DNA of 24,539 nucleotides from Betaproteobacteria bacterium (GTDB taxonomy: Bacteria > Pseudomonadota > Gammaproteobacteria > Burkholderiales > SG8-41), in contig JANXRI010000053.1 in NCBI GenBank assembly GCA_025353085.1, positions 1-24,539 of the forward strand. The letters are read 5' to 3'. The position numbers and the translations under genes were made by a program. Under the pieces are notes generated by a model. That model saw only the letters and a program-made list of their open reading frames with translations, was not told the origin of the DNA and did not search any database. Shown here one piece after another: positions 8,571-15,606 of the stretch (its first letter is position 1; each line of letters opens with the position of its first letter).

Positions 8571-8594
8571 GCTGCCAGGCTCATGGCTTTTTTT
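8564..8594 (+). terminator. Intrinsic terminator overlapping the cmk stop codon
   Basis: A perfect 9-bp stem, GCCATGAGC (8564-8572) with GCTCATGGC (8579-8587) and a six-base loop, is followed by seven T (8588-8594). This fits a strong Rho-independent terminator. Its left arm contains the cmk stop codon, so terminating ribosomes would mask the hairpin while they sit there. It separates the amino-acid block from rpsA. Confidence 0.85.
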
Positions 8595-8602
8595 AATGAA
8601 CC

Positions 8603-8619
8603 CCCGTTGATCTAACGGG
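8603..8619 (+). promoter_or_regulatory. Hairpin in the rpsA leader
   Basis: CCCGTT (8603-8608) and AACGGG (8614-8619) form a 6-bp stem with a five-base loop 26 bases before the rpsA ATG, flanked by AU-rich sequence (TTTTTTTAATGAA before, TTAATTTCAGG after). In E. coli the rpsA leader folds into hairpins separated by AU-rich single strands, lacks a strong Shine-Dalgarno site and mediates S1 autoregulation. A similar role here is inference. Confidence 0.45.
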
Positions 8620-8645
8620 TTAATTTCAGGCCCAACGTGCAAACA

Positions 8646-10358
8646 ATGACAAGTGTTTCTACCCCTGCAGCCCCCGAATCTTTTGCCGCTATGTTCGAGG
8701 AAAGTCTCGCGCGCAAAGAGATGCGCATTGGCGAAGTCATCACTGCCGAAGTCATTCGTGTCGATGCCAACCATGTGGTGGTAAATGCCGGATTAAAGTC
8801 AGAAAGTTACATTCTCACCGAAGAATTTCAAAATGATCGCGGTGAAATCGAAGTCAAGCCCGGCGATTTTGTCCAGGTGGCGATCGATGCGCTCGAAGAC
8901 GGCTTCGGCGAAACGCGCCTCTCACGCGACAAGGCCAAGCGCCTCGCAGCGTGGATGGATCTGGAGCAGGCGCTCGAAAAGAGCACCGTCGTCGAAGGAC
9001 TGATCAACGGCAAGGTCAAGGGCGGCTTGACCGTTATGGTCAATGGCATACGCGCCTTCCTGCCTGGATCGCTGGTTGACATCCGTCCCGTCAAAGACAC
9101 CTCACCGTATGAAAACAAGGTGATGGAGTTCAAGGTCATCAAGTTGGACCGCAAGCGCAACAACGTCGTGGTCTCGCGGCGCGCCGTGCTTGAAGCGTCG
9201 CAGGGCGCTGAGCGCCAGGCTTTGCTGTCGAGCCTCACCGAAGGCGCGGTCGTCAAAGGTATCGTCAAGAACATCACCGACTACGGCGCATTCGTCGATT
9301 TGGGCGGCATCGATGGTTTGCTGCACATCACCGACCTCGCCTGGCGTCGCGTCAAACATCCGTCCGAAGTGCTGGCCGTTGGCGACGAAGTCGAAGCCAA
9401 GGTATTAAAGTTCGACCAGGAAAAAAATCGCGTTTCGCTCGGCATGAAGCAATTGGGCGAAGACCCGTGGGTCGGTCTTTCACGCCGTTATCCGCAGGGC
9501 ACACGCCTCTTCGGCAAGGTCAGCAATCTCACCGACTATGGCGCGTTCGTCGAGATCGAGCAGGGCATCGAGGGCCTCGTGCACGTTTCCGAAATGGACT
9601 GGACCAACAAGAATGTGCATCCATCGCGCGTGGTGCAGCTGGGCGATGAAGTCGAAGTGATGGTGCTTGAAATCGACGAGGACCGCCGCCGCATTTCGCT
9701 GGGCATGAAACAGTGCCTGCCGAATCCGTGGGAAGAATTTTCCATGAATTCCAAAAAAGGCGACAAGGTCAAGGGCCAGATAAAGTCGATCACCGACTTC
9801 GGTGTGTTTATCGGCCTTGCCGGCAATATCGACGGACTCGTGCATCTGTCGGACCTTTCATGGAATTTGCCTGGTGAAGAAGCCGTGCGCAATTACAAAA
9901 AAGGCGATGAAACCGAGGCGATGGTATTGTCGATCGACGTCGAGCGCGAACGCATTTCGCTCGGCATCAAGCAACTCGACGGCGATCCGTTCACCGGCTT
10001 CGTTTCGATCAACGACAAAAACAGCATCGTCAAAGGCACGGTCAAGTCGATCGACGCCAAAGGCGCCGTTATCGCGCTTGAGGGAGAAGTCGAAGGTTAT
10101 CTGCGCGCGTCGGAAGTTTCGCGCGATCGCGTCGAAGACATCCGCACCCACTTGAAGGAAGGCGATCCGGTGACTGCGATGATCATCAACATCGATCGCA
10201 AGAACCGCACGATCAACTTGTCGGTAAAGGCGCGCGATATGGCCGATGAGTCGAATGCAATCCAGAAAATGGCAGCAGACAAGCCTGCCAACGCCGGCAC
10301 CACGAGTCTCGGCGCATTGCTCAAGGCGAAGATGGACACGGCGAACACCGGTCAATAA
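8646..10358 (+). CDS. rpsA: 30S ribosomal protein S1
   Basis: S1 is the mRNA-binding protein of the small ribosomal subunit and helps load mRNAs with weak Shine-Dalgarno sites. The chosen ATG at 8646 gives MTSVSTPAAPESFAAMFEES, matching the usual betaproteobacterial start; a GTG at 8637 would add three residues. The 570 residues contain six S1 (OB-fold) repeats at roughly 28-95, 113-180, 200-268, 285-355, 370-440 and 455-525. The best conserved copies carry GIVKNITDYGAFVDLGG, GKVSNLTDYGAFVEIEQ and GQIKSITDFGVFIGLAG. There is no clear ribosome site; only a CAGG lies 15 bases upstream, consistent with a gene controlled by its own product. Expression probably starts within or downstream of cmk because a terminator lies between. 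Confidence 0.97.
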   Translation: MTSVSTPAAPESFAAMFEESLARKEMRIGEVITAEVIRVDANHVVVNAGLKSESYILTEEFQNDRGEIEVKPGDFVQVAIDALEDGFGETRLSRDKAKRLAAWMDLEQALEKSTVVEGLINGKVKGGLTVMVNGIRAFLPGSLVDIRPVKDTSPYENKVMEFKVIKLDRKRNNVVVSRRAVLEASQGAERQALLSSLTEGAVVKGIVKNITDYGAFVDLGGIDGLLHITDLAWRRVKHPSEVLAVGDEVEAKVLKFDQEKNRVSLGMKQLGEDPWVGLSRRYPQGTRLFGKVSNLTDYGAFVEIEQGIEGLVHVSEMDWTNKNVHPSRVVQLGDEVEVMVLEIDEDRRRISLGMKQCLPNPWEEFSMNSKKGDKVKGQIKSITDFGVFIGLAGNIDGLVHLSDLSWNLPGEEAVRNYKKGDETEAMVLSIDVERERISLGIKQLDGDPFTGFVSINDKNSIVKGTVKSIDAKGAVIALEGEVEGYLRASEVSRDRVEDIRTHLKEGDPVTAMIINIDRKNRTINLSVKARDMADESNAIQKMAADKPANAGTTSLGALLKAKMDTANTGQ

Positions 10359-10372
10359 GGGGCGGCACAATC

Positions 10373-10657
10373 ATGACGAAGTCCGAATTAATCGCGAAGC
10401 TGGCGGCACGCTATCCCCAGCTGGTGGCGAAAGACGCCGAACTTGCGGTTAAAATGGTGCTCGATGCGATGGGCCAAAATCTTTCCGAAGGTCAGCGCAT
10501 CGAGATACGCGGGTTCGGCAGTTTCGGCCTGAATTATCGTCCACCGCGGACCGGCCGCAATCCAAAATCAGGCGATAAGGTGCAGGTGCCCGCTAAATAC
10601 GTGCCTCACTTCAAGGCCGGCAAGGAACTGCGCGAACGCGTCGATTTTAAGAAATAA
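10373..10657 (+). CDS. ihfB: Integration host factor subunit beta
   Basis: IHF-beta pairs with IHF-alpha to bend DNA sharply in replication, site-specific recombination and transcription control. The 94-residue protein has the HU/IHF fold, with EIRGFGSFGLNYRPPRTGRN and the tip proline P64 in RNPKSG that intercalates DNA. The ending KYVPHFKAGKELRERV is characteristic of the beta rather than the alpha subunit. The AAGGGG ribosome site at 10357-10362 overlaps the rpsA stop codon, 10 bases before the ATG. The rpsA-ihfB order is standard in Proteobacteria. A terminator follows directly. Confidence 0.96.
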   Translation: MTKSELIAKLAARYPQLVAKDAELAVKMVLDAMGQNLSEGQRIEIRGFGSFGLNYRPPRTGRNPKSGDKVQVPAKYVPHFKAGKELRERVDFKK

Positions 10658-10678
10658 TTACGGCGGGATTGATTCCGT

Positions 10679-10712
10679 GCGGCATCATCGAAAGATAATG
10701 CCGCTTTTTTTT
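10679..10712 (+). terminator. Intrinsic terminator after ihfB
   Basis: GCGGCAT (10679-10685) pairs with ATGCCGC (10698-10704). After a C/A mismatch the stem continues with ATC/GAT, capped by a GAAA tetraloop (10690-10693). Eight T follow (10705-10712). The stem, GNRA loop and T-run make a convincing Rho-independent terminator for the rpsA-ihfB transcript. Confidence 0.85.
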
Positions 10713-10760
10713 GCCCGCACCGGCGGCAATGCGCCGGGCGCAGCGGGGCTGGAGGGTGGA

Positions 10761-11060
10761 ATGCTGCGAAGACTTATTTTACTGTTCAAGATCGCGACCG
10801 CGGCGGCGATATTTCTGCTGTTGTTGGGATTTGCCGTAAAAAACACGGATAGTGTGGCGTTACGTTATTTTCTCGGTCTTGAGTGGCATGCGCCGTTGGT
10901 GCTGATGCTGCTCATCTTCTTTACCGCCGGAGCCGCGCTTGGAATCTCGGCAAGTCTTGGCATGATGGGCCGGCAGCGCCGTGAAATACTCGGGCTTAAA
11001 CGCGAACTTCGCGGTTTGACGCGCCCGTCCGGTGCGCCGATGATTATCGAATCGATATAA
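10761..11060 (+). CDS. lapA: Lipopolysaccharide assembly protein A domain protein
   Basis: This small inner-membrane protein of 99 residues has two predicted membrane helices (about 5-25 and 44-66). A signature segment, FAVKNTDSVALRYFLGLEWHAPLVL, lies between and into the second helix, and a basic cytoplasmic tail follows. This is the LapA (DUF1049, YciS-like) family, which acts with LapB in LPS assembly. The start at 10761 is set by a strong GGAGG at 10751-10755; an open frame extends upstream to 10677 but would run through the ihfB terminator. It lies between that terminator and lapB, as expected for the lapAB pair. Confidence 0.88.
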   Translation: MLRRLILLFKIATAAAIFLLLLGFAVKNTDSVALRYFLGLEWHAPLVLMLLIFFTAGAALGISASLGMMGRQRREILGLKRELRGLTRPSGAPMIIESI

Positions 11061-11068
11061 CGCGTCTT

Positions 11069-11108
11069 ATTGAGCGTTTCATAATGGATGACAGTCGGAA
11101 CGCTCAAT
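11069..11108 (+). repeat. 10-bp inverted repeat in the lapA-lapB gap
   Basis: ATTGAGCGTT (11069-11078) and AACGCTCAAT (11099-11108) are perfect inverted copies separated by 20 bases, starting 8 bases after the lapA stop. There is no T-run, and a C-rich tract follows. It could be an operator-like dyad or an mRNA stem controlling lapB relative to lapA. The function is unknown. Confidence 0.6.
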
Positions 11109-11118
11109 CCCCCCCCGC

Positions 11119-11139
11119 CCCTCTCCCGAAGGGCGAGGG
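11119..11139 (+). repeat. REP-like GC-rich palindrome
   Basis: CCCTCTCCC (11119-11127), loop GAA, then GGGCGAGGG (11131-11139) form a stem with 8 of 9 positions paired. It resembles the common CCCTCTCCC-type intergenic palindromes of proteobacteria. It directly follows the 10-bp inverted repeat. A run of eight C precedes it (11109-11116). Confidence 0.5.
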
Positions 11140-11204
11140 TGAGAATGGCACTAACTCGCTGTCGCGAATTAGTGAAAGATCAATAAGGATCGGCACCGCA
11201 CGCG

Positions 11205-12380
11205 ATGGAAATTGAATACTGGTGGTTGCTGGCATTGCCGCTTTTCTTTGCACTCGGCTGGCTCGCGGCGCGCATCGACATCAAGCATCTCGTGTCCGAA
11301 TCGCGGGCGTTGCCGAGGTCATACTTCAAGGGACTCAATTTCCTGCTCAACGAGCAGCCCGATAAGGCGATCGAAGCCTTCATTGAAGTCGTGAAAGTGG
11401 AACCGCAGACCATCGAACTGCATTTCGCGCTGGGCTCGCTATTCCGTCGTCGCGGCGAAGTCGAACGCGCGATCCGGATGCACCAGAATCTCGTCGAGCG
11501 CGACGACCTGCCGCAGCAGCAGAAATTCGACGCGCTGTTCGAACTCGCGCAGGATTATCTCAAAGCGGGGCTGCTTGACCGCGCCGAAGAGTTGTTCGCC
11601 AAACTCAAAGGCAGCCAGCATGCCGAGGCGGCACTCAAATATCTGCTGGAGATTTACGAGCAGGAAAAGGACTGGAAAAAGGCGGTCGACACTGCCCAGG
11701 AACTCGAGACTGTGACCGGGCAGTCGCACCAGAAGGAGATCGCCAACTTTTATTGCGAAATGGCAAGCCGCGCAATCATGGATTCACGTCCCGAAGACGC
11801 GCGGCCTTTCCTCGAGCGCGCGCTGGCCCATCATCGACTGTGCGTGCGCGCCAACGTATTGCTGGGCGACCTTGAAATCGCGCTGCAACGACACGCCGCC
11901 GCAATTGAAGCCTGGAAGCGCATCGAGATGCAGAATCCCGACTATCTCTCTCTGGTGGCAGAGCGGTTGATCGGCGCGTACAAGCAACTGGACAAGGCGC
12001 AGGAGGGGTTAAATTTGCTGCGCGGGTTCCTCGGCAAGTATCCATCGCTCGATGTATTGAACGTGGTGTTTACCTGCATACTCGATCAGCAGGGCGCCGA
12101 GCCTGCTTATCAACTCGTGCGCGACGAAATGCGCCGCAGCCCGACGCTGTTGGGCCTCGACAAGCTGCTCGAAGCGCAACTTCTCGACGCGCCCGTGCAG
12201 CGGCGGCAGGATCTCGAACTCGTAAAAAATCTCGTGCATCAGCATACACGCACACTCGCGATGTTCAAATGCGACACCTGCGGATTTCGCGCCCGCCAGT
12301 ACTATTGGCATTGTCCGGCGTGCGGCGAATGGGAAACTTACTCGCCGCGCCGCGCGGAAGAGAAAGGTGTTCCCGCATGA
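11205..12380 (+). CDS. lapB: Lipopolysaccharide assembly protein B (TPR and rubredoxin-like zinc domain)
   Basis: LapB (YciM) controls LPS synthesis; in E. coli it directs LpxC to the FtsH protease. The 391 residues show an N-terminal membrane anchor (EYWWLLALPLFFALGWLAAR), the conserved SYFKGLNFLLNEQPDKAIEA segment that opens a run of TPR helices over about 40-330, and a C-terminal rubredoxin-type metal site with Cys356, Cys359, Cys370 and Cys373 (CDTCG and CPACGEW). Length and layout match the family. The ATG at 11205 gives the canonical start. AAGGA at 11185-11189 is rather far (15 bases). Its stop overlaps the pyrF start as ATGA. Confidence 0.95.
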   Translation: MEIEYWWLLALPLFFALGWLAARIDIKHLVSESRALPRSYFKGLNFLLNEQPDKAIEAFIEVVKVEPQTIELHFALGSLFRRRGEVERAIRMHQNLVERDDLPQQQKFDALFELAQDYLKAGLLDRAEELFAKLKGSQHAEAALKYLLEIYEQEKDWKKAVDTAQELETVTGQSHQKEIANFYCEMASRAIMDSRPEDARPFLERALAHHRLCVRANVLLGDLEIALQRHAAAIEAWKRIEMQNPDYLSLVAERLIGAYKQLDKAQEGLNLLRGFLGKYPSLDVLNVVFTCILDQQGAEPAYQLVRDEMRRSPTLLGLDKLLEAQLLDAPVQRRQDLELVKNLVHQHTRTLAMFKCDTCGFRARQYYWHCPACGEWETYSPRRAEEKGVPA

Positions 12381-13084
12381 GCGATCCCCGTGTAATCGTC
12401 GCGCTCGATTTTCATGCAGCCGAGCAGGCGCTGGCGTTCGCAGCGCGCGTCGATCCGCGGTCGTGCCACCTGAAAGTGGGCAAGGAATTGTTTACGGCTG
12501 CAGGCCCCACCCTTATTGAAAAATTGATGCATCACGATTTTGAAATTTTTCTGGATTTGAAATATCACGATATTCCGAACACCGTTGCCGGCGCATGCAA
12601 GGCTGCGGCGCACTTAGGGGTGTGGATGCTTAACGTGCATGCGCTGGGCGGTCGCGCCATGATGGAGGCGGCGCGTGACGCGGTAGCGCATGCCAAACAG
12701 CGGCCGCGGCTTATCGCCGTTACCGTATTGACAAGCATGAGCGCGAAGGATCTGCAAGAGATCGGCATCGACGGTGACCCGGCGGCCGCCGCACTGCGGC
12801 TGGCGAAATTAGCGCAACTGAGCGGGTTCGATGGCGTCGTTTGCTCGGCGCAAGAGGCAACGTTGCTCAAGCGTGAGTGCGGGGAGGAATTTTGTCTCGT
12901 GACGCCGGGTATCCGGCCCGCCGGCAGTGTGAAAGACGATCAACAGCGCGTGATGACGCCGGCGACCGCCATCGCAGCGGGCGCCGATTACCTCGTCATA
13001 GGCCGCCCGGTGACGCAGGCCGATGATCCGGCGGCGGTACTCGAGGCGATCAATCGCGACATCGAAGGGCGGCGGCAGCAATGA
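12377..13084 (+). CDS. pyrF: Orotidine 5'-phosphate decarboxylase
   Basis: PyrF makes UMP, the last step of de novo pyrimidine synthesis. The start at 12377 (MSDPRVIVALDF) overlaps the lapB stop as ATGA; a longer open frame from 12269 lies within lapB and is rejected. The 235 residues include Lys33, the catalytic set Asp60, Lys62 and Asp65 in FLDLKYHDIPNTV, and the phosphate-binding TPGIRPAG segment, defining the short enterobacterial-type enzyme. Its product feeds UTP and so UDP-sugars, fitting the position between lapB and ugd. The stop overlaps the ugd start as ATGA. Confidence 0.96.
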   Translation: MSDPRVIVALDFHAAEQALAFAARVDPRSCHLKVGKELFTAAGPTLIEKLMHHDFEIFLDLKYHDIPNTVAGACKAAAHLGVWMLNVHALGGRAMMEAARDAVAHAKQRPRLIAVTVLTSMSAKDLQEIGIDGDPAAAALRLAKLAQLSGFDGVVCSAQEATLLKRECGEEFCLVTPGIRPAGSVKDDQQRVMTPATAIAAGADYLVIGRPVTQADDPAAVLEAINRDIEGRRQQ

Positions 13085-14403
13085 AAATGACGCTCATCGG
13101 CACGGGTTACGTCGGGCTGGTATCCGGCGCTTGCCTCGCGGAACTCGGCAACGATGTGATGTGCCTGGATGTGGACGCCGCGAAAATCGCGCAATTGCAG
13201 CGCGGCGAAATGCCGATTTACGAGCCTGGGCTTGAGCCGCTCGTCAAACGCAATGTCCAGGCGGGCCGCCTGCATTTTACGACCGACGTCGCGCAAAGCG
13301 TAGCGCATGGGCAGGTGCAGTTCATTGCGGTTGGCACGCCGCCGGATGAAGACGGCTCGGCTGATCTGCAGTACGTAATCGCCGCGGCGCGCGCGATCGG
13401 CCGGCACATGAATGATTATCGGCTGGTAGTTGACAAGTCGACCGTGCCCGTCGGCACTGCGGCGAGAGTGCGGGCAGCGATCTTGGAGGAACTGGCAAGC
13501 CGCGGCAAGGCCATCGATTTCAGCGTGGCGTCGAATCCGGAGTTCTTGAAAGAAGGCGCCGCCATCGAGGACTTCATGCGGCCCGACCGTGTCGTCATCG
13601 GCGCCGCCGACGAGCGCGCGAAGCAGATCATGCGGTCTATTTACGCGCCCATCCTGCGCAATCATGAACGCATGATATTCATGGATATTCCGTCCGCTGA
13701 ACTCACCAAGTACGCCGCCAACGCGATGCTCGCGACGCGGATTTCATTCATGAATGAAATCGCCAATCTCGCTGAAGATCTCGGCGCCGACATCGAGCAG
13801 GTGCGCAAGGGCATCGGGTCGGATTCGCGCATCGGTTACAGTTTTCTCTATGCAGGGTGCGGTTATGGCGGCGCATGTTTTCCGAAAGACGTCTCCGCGC
13901 TTCAACAGACGGCTCGCGATTCGCGGATGCACCTCAAGATCATCGCCGCGGTAGATCAGGTCAACGCGGCGCAAAAATTGCGCTTACTCGAGAAAATCAC
14001 CCGCCGGTTCGGCGACAAGCTCGCGGGCAAGCGGTTTGCCGTATGGGGACTTGCGTTCAAGCCCAACACCGACGACATGCGCGAGGCCCCGAGCCAGCTT
14101 GTGATTCCCGGGATTATCGAGCGCGGCGGCGAGGTGGTCGCGTACGATCCGGTCTCAATCGCGGAGGCCAAAAAAGCGTTCGTGGCGCTGCCGCGAATCA
14201 ACTATGCGAATTCGCCGCGCGATGCACTCGACGGCGCGGATTGCCTCGTGATACTGACCGAGTGGAAAGAATTCCGCAGCCAGGACTTTGACGAAATGAA
14301 ACGCCGCCTGCGCACGCCGGTCATCATAGACGGGCGCAACTTATATGATCCCGCCGTCGTGCGCAGTCATGGCCTCGAATACTTCGGCATCGGGCGGCCT
14401 TGA
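13081..14403 (+). CDS. ugd: UDP-glucose 6-dehydrogenase
   Basis: Ugd oxidises UDP-glucose twice to UDP-glucuronate, a precursor of LPS, capsule and aminoarabinose sugars. The 440 residues carry the NAD motif GTGYVGLVSG (7-16), STVPVGTAARVR (120-131), SNPEFLKEGAAIEDF (151-165), and the catalytic Cys266 in GYGGACFPKD. The C-terminal UDP-binding segment WGLAFKPNTDDMREAPS is also present. The length is normal. The ATG overlaps the pyrF stop. Six bases after its own stop begins the purine-rich arm of the palindromic element that separates it from rfaE1. Confidence 0.96.
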   Translation: MKMTLIGTGYVGLVSGACLAELGNDVMCLDVDAAKIAQLQRGEMPIYEPGLEPLVKRNVQAGRLHFTTDVAQSVAHGQVQFIAVGTPPDEDGSADLQYVIAAARAIGRHMNDYRLVVDKSTVPVGTAARVRAAILEELASRGKAIDFSVASNPEFLKEGAAIEDFMRPDRVVIGAADERAKQIMRSIYAPILRNHERMIFMDIPSAELTKYAANAMLATRISFMNEIANLAEDLGADIEQVRKGIGSDSRIGYSFLYAGCGYGGACFPKDVSALQQTARDSRMHLKIIAAVDQVNAAQKLRLLEKITRRFGDKLAGKRFAVWGLAFKPNTDDMREAPSQLVIPGIIERGGEVVAYDPVSIAEAKKAFVALPRINYANSPRDALDGADCLVILTEWKEFRSQDFDEMKRRLRTPVIIDGRNLYDPAVVRSHGLEYFGIGRP

Positions 14404-14409
14404 GAAGAC

Positions 14410-14521
14410 AAGGATGAAGGCTGAAGGATGAAAAAAGCAGTGCGGAATGCTGAAAGCGCAGGCGCGACGGGCAAATCCCGCGCGCTGCGCGCCGGTAATT
14501 CATCCTTCATCCTTCATCCTT
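14410..14521 (+). repeat. Palindromic intergenic element, copy A (heptad arms)
   Basis: The left arm (14410-14432) is three purine-rich heptads of the GGATGAA type. The right arm (14499-14521) is its reverse complement at 22 of 23 positions. The 66-base middle contains GTGCGGAATGC (14440-14450), GGCGCG (14461-14466) and a CGGG/CCCG mini-hairpin (14468-14480). The core recurs in the element after rfaE1, so this looks like a dispersed repeat family rather than a gene-specific structure. It has no T-run on either side. Confidence 0.8.
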
Positions 14522-14528
14522 AAAACGC

Positions 14529-15440
14529 CTGCGCATACTCGTCGTCGGTGACGTGATGCTCGATCGGTATTGGTACGGCGACGTCGAGCGTATTTCACCC
14601 GAGGCGCCGGTGCCGGTCGTGAAATTCAAACGCAGCGAAGAGCGGCCGGGCGGCGCAGCCAACGTTGCGCGCAATGCCGCTGCGCTCGGCGCACGCGTCA
14701 CGCTGCTGTCAGTGGTCGGCGATGATGAGCCGGGCCGGCGTTTGGCCGAATTGGTGAGGCGCGAAAAGATTACCGCGCGCCTGCATCGCGACCGCACAAT
14801 CGATACCACGGTGAAGCTGCGAGTGATCGGACCGCCGCGCCATCAATTGCTGCGCGTAGATTTTGAAACCGAGCCGAGCCATGAAATCCTGCGCTCGAAG
14901 CTCGCCGGCTACACCAAGCTCATTGCGGGCTGCGATGCAGTGATCTTGTCCGATTATGGCAAAGGCGGATTGACGCATATTGCGCGCATGATCAAGCTCG
15001 CGCAACAGCACGGTAAGCCGGTATTGATCGATCCCAAAGGCAACGATTTCGCGCGCTATCAGGGCGCGACGCTGGTCACGCCGAACCTGAACGAATTCCG
15101 CAATGTTGCGGGCGGTTGGAAAAACGAACGTGAATTGGGCGAGCGTGCCCAACGGTTGCGACGTAAGCTGAAAGTCGATGCACTGCTGGTCACGCGCGGT
15201 GCGGACGGCATGACGCTGTTCGAGAAGGGCCGCCGCCTGCAGGTGCCCGCCGAGACGCGTGAAGTGTCGGACGTCAGCGGCGCCGGCGATACCGTAATCG
15301 CCACCATGGCGGTCATGCTGGCTGGCGGTTATACAATGGACGAAGCGGTGCGCATTGCAAATCGCGCCGCTGGTATCGTGGTCGGCAAGTTCGGTACTGC
15401 GGTCGCGCTGCCGCGTGAACTATTTGAAGAGCAGGATTGA
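14529..15440 (+). CDS. rfaE1: D-glycero-beta-D-manno-heptose-7-phosphate kinase (RfaE domain I), start unclear
   Basis: This PfkB-family (ribokinase-like) kinase phosphorylates heptose 7-phosphate at C1 on the way to ADP-heptose for the LPS inner core. Signatures are VVGDVMLDRYWYGDVERISP, ERPGGAANVARN and the anion-hole motif DVSGAGDTV near the C-terminus. It is the stand-alone kinase; the HldE adenylyltransferase half (RfaE2) is absent here and must lie elsewhere. The first strand LRILVVGD is encoded from 14529, where only a CTG could initiate. The frame is open upstream to a TAA at 14496 without ATG, GTG or TTG. The first standard start, GTG 14553, would cut into the conserved GDVMLD motif. 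No ribosome site is visible because the pyrimidine-rich repeat arm lies directly upstream. Confidence 0.9.
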   Translation: MRILVVGDVMLDRYWYGDVERISPEAPVPVVKFKRSEERPGGAANVARNAAALGARVTLLSVVGDDEPGRRLAELVRREKITARLHRDRTIDTTVKLRVIGPPRHQLLRVDFETEPSHEILRSKLAGYTKLIAGCDAVILSDYGKGGLTHIARMIKLAQQHGKPVLIDPKGNDFARYQGATLVTPNLNEFRNVAGGWKNERELGERAQRLRRKLKVDALLVTRGADGMTLFEKGRRLQVPAETREVSDVSGAGDTVIATMAVMLAGGYTMDEAVRIANRAAGIVVGKFGTAVALPRELFEEQD

Positions 15441-15600
15441 GGAACGAGGAGTGAGGAGTGAGGATTGAGCAAGAATCGTGCGAAATGCCTGACTGGCGCG
15501 TATCGGCAGCCCATTGCCGGCTTAAGCGAATTTATTCTGGCAGCAGCATGTTTTACGCTGCCTGAATTTCGATCCTCAGTCCTCGATCCCCTCTCCTGAG
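15441..15600 (+). repeat. Palindromic intergenic element, copy B (downstream of rfaE1)
   Basis: Purine-rich repeats of the GAGGAGT/GAGGATT type begin right after the rfaE1 stop. The segment 15452-15468 is matched in inverted form by 15569-15585 at 14 of 17 positions. The middle holds GTGCGAAATGC (15478-15488), GGCGCG (15495-15500) and a CGGC/GCCG mini-hairpin (15504-15519), in the same order as copy A. A further GGCAGC/GCTGCC stem lies at 15539-15562. This element fills almost the whole gap to hldD. Confidence 0.65.
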
Positions 15601-15606
15601 CTTGCC

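Noticed and set aside
10677..10760. 28-residue upstream extension of lapA
   Set aside because: It would be translated across the ihfB terminator; the GGAGG site fixes the start at 10761.
14410..14521. CRISPR array or tandem-repeat locus at the heptads
   Set aside because: Repeats are contiguous 7-base units without spacers and end in an inverted copy, which is a palindromic element and not a CRISPR.
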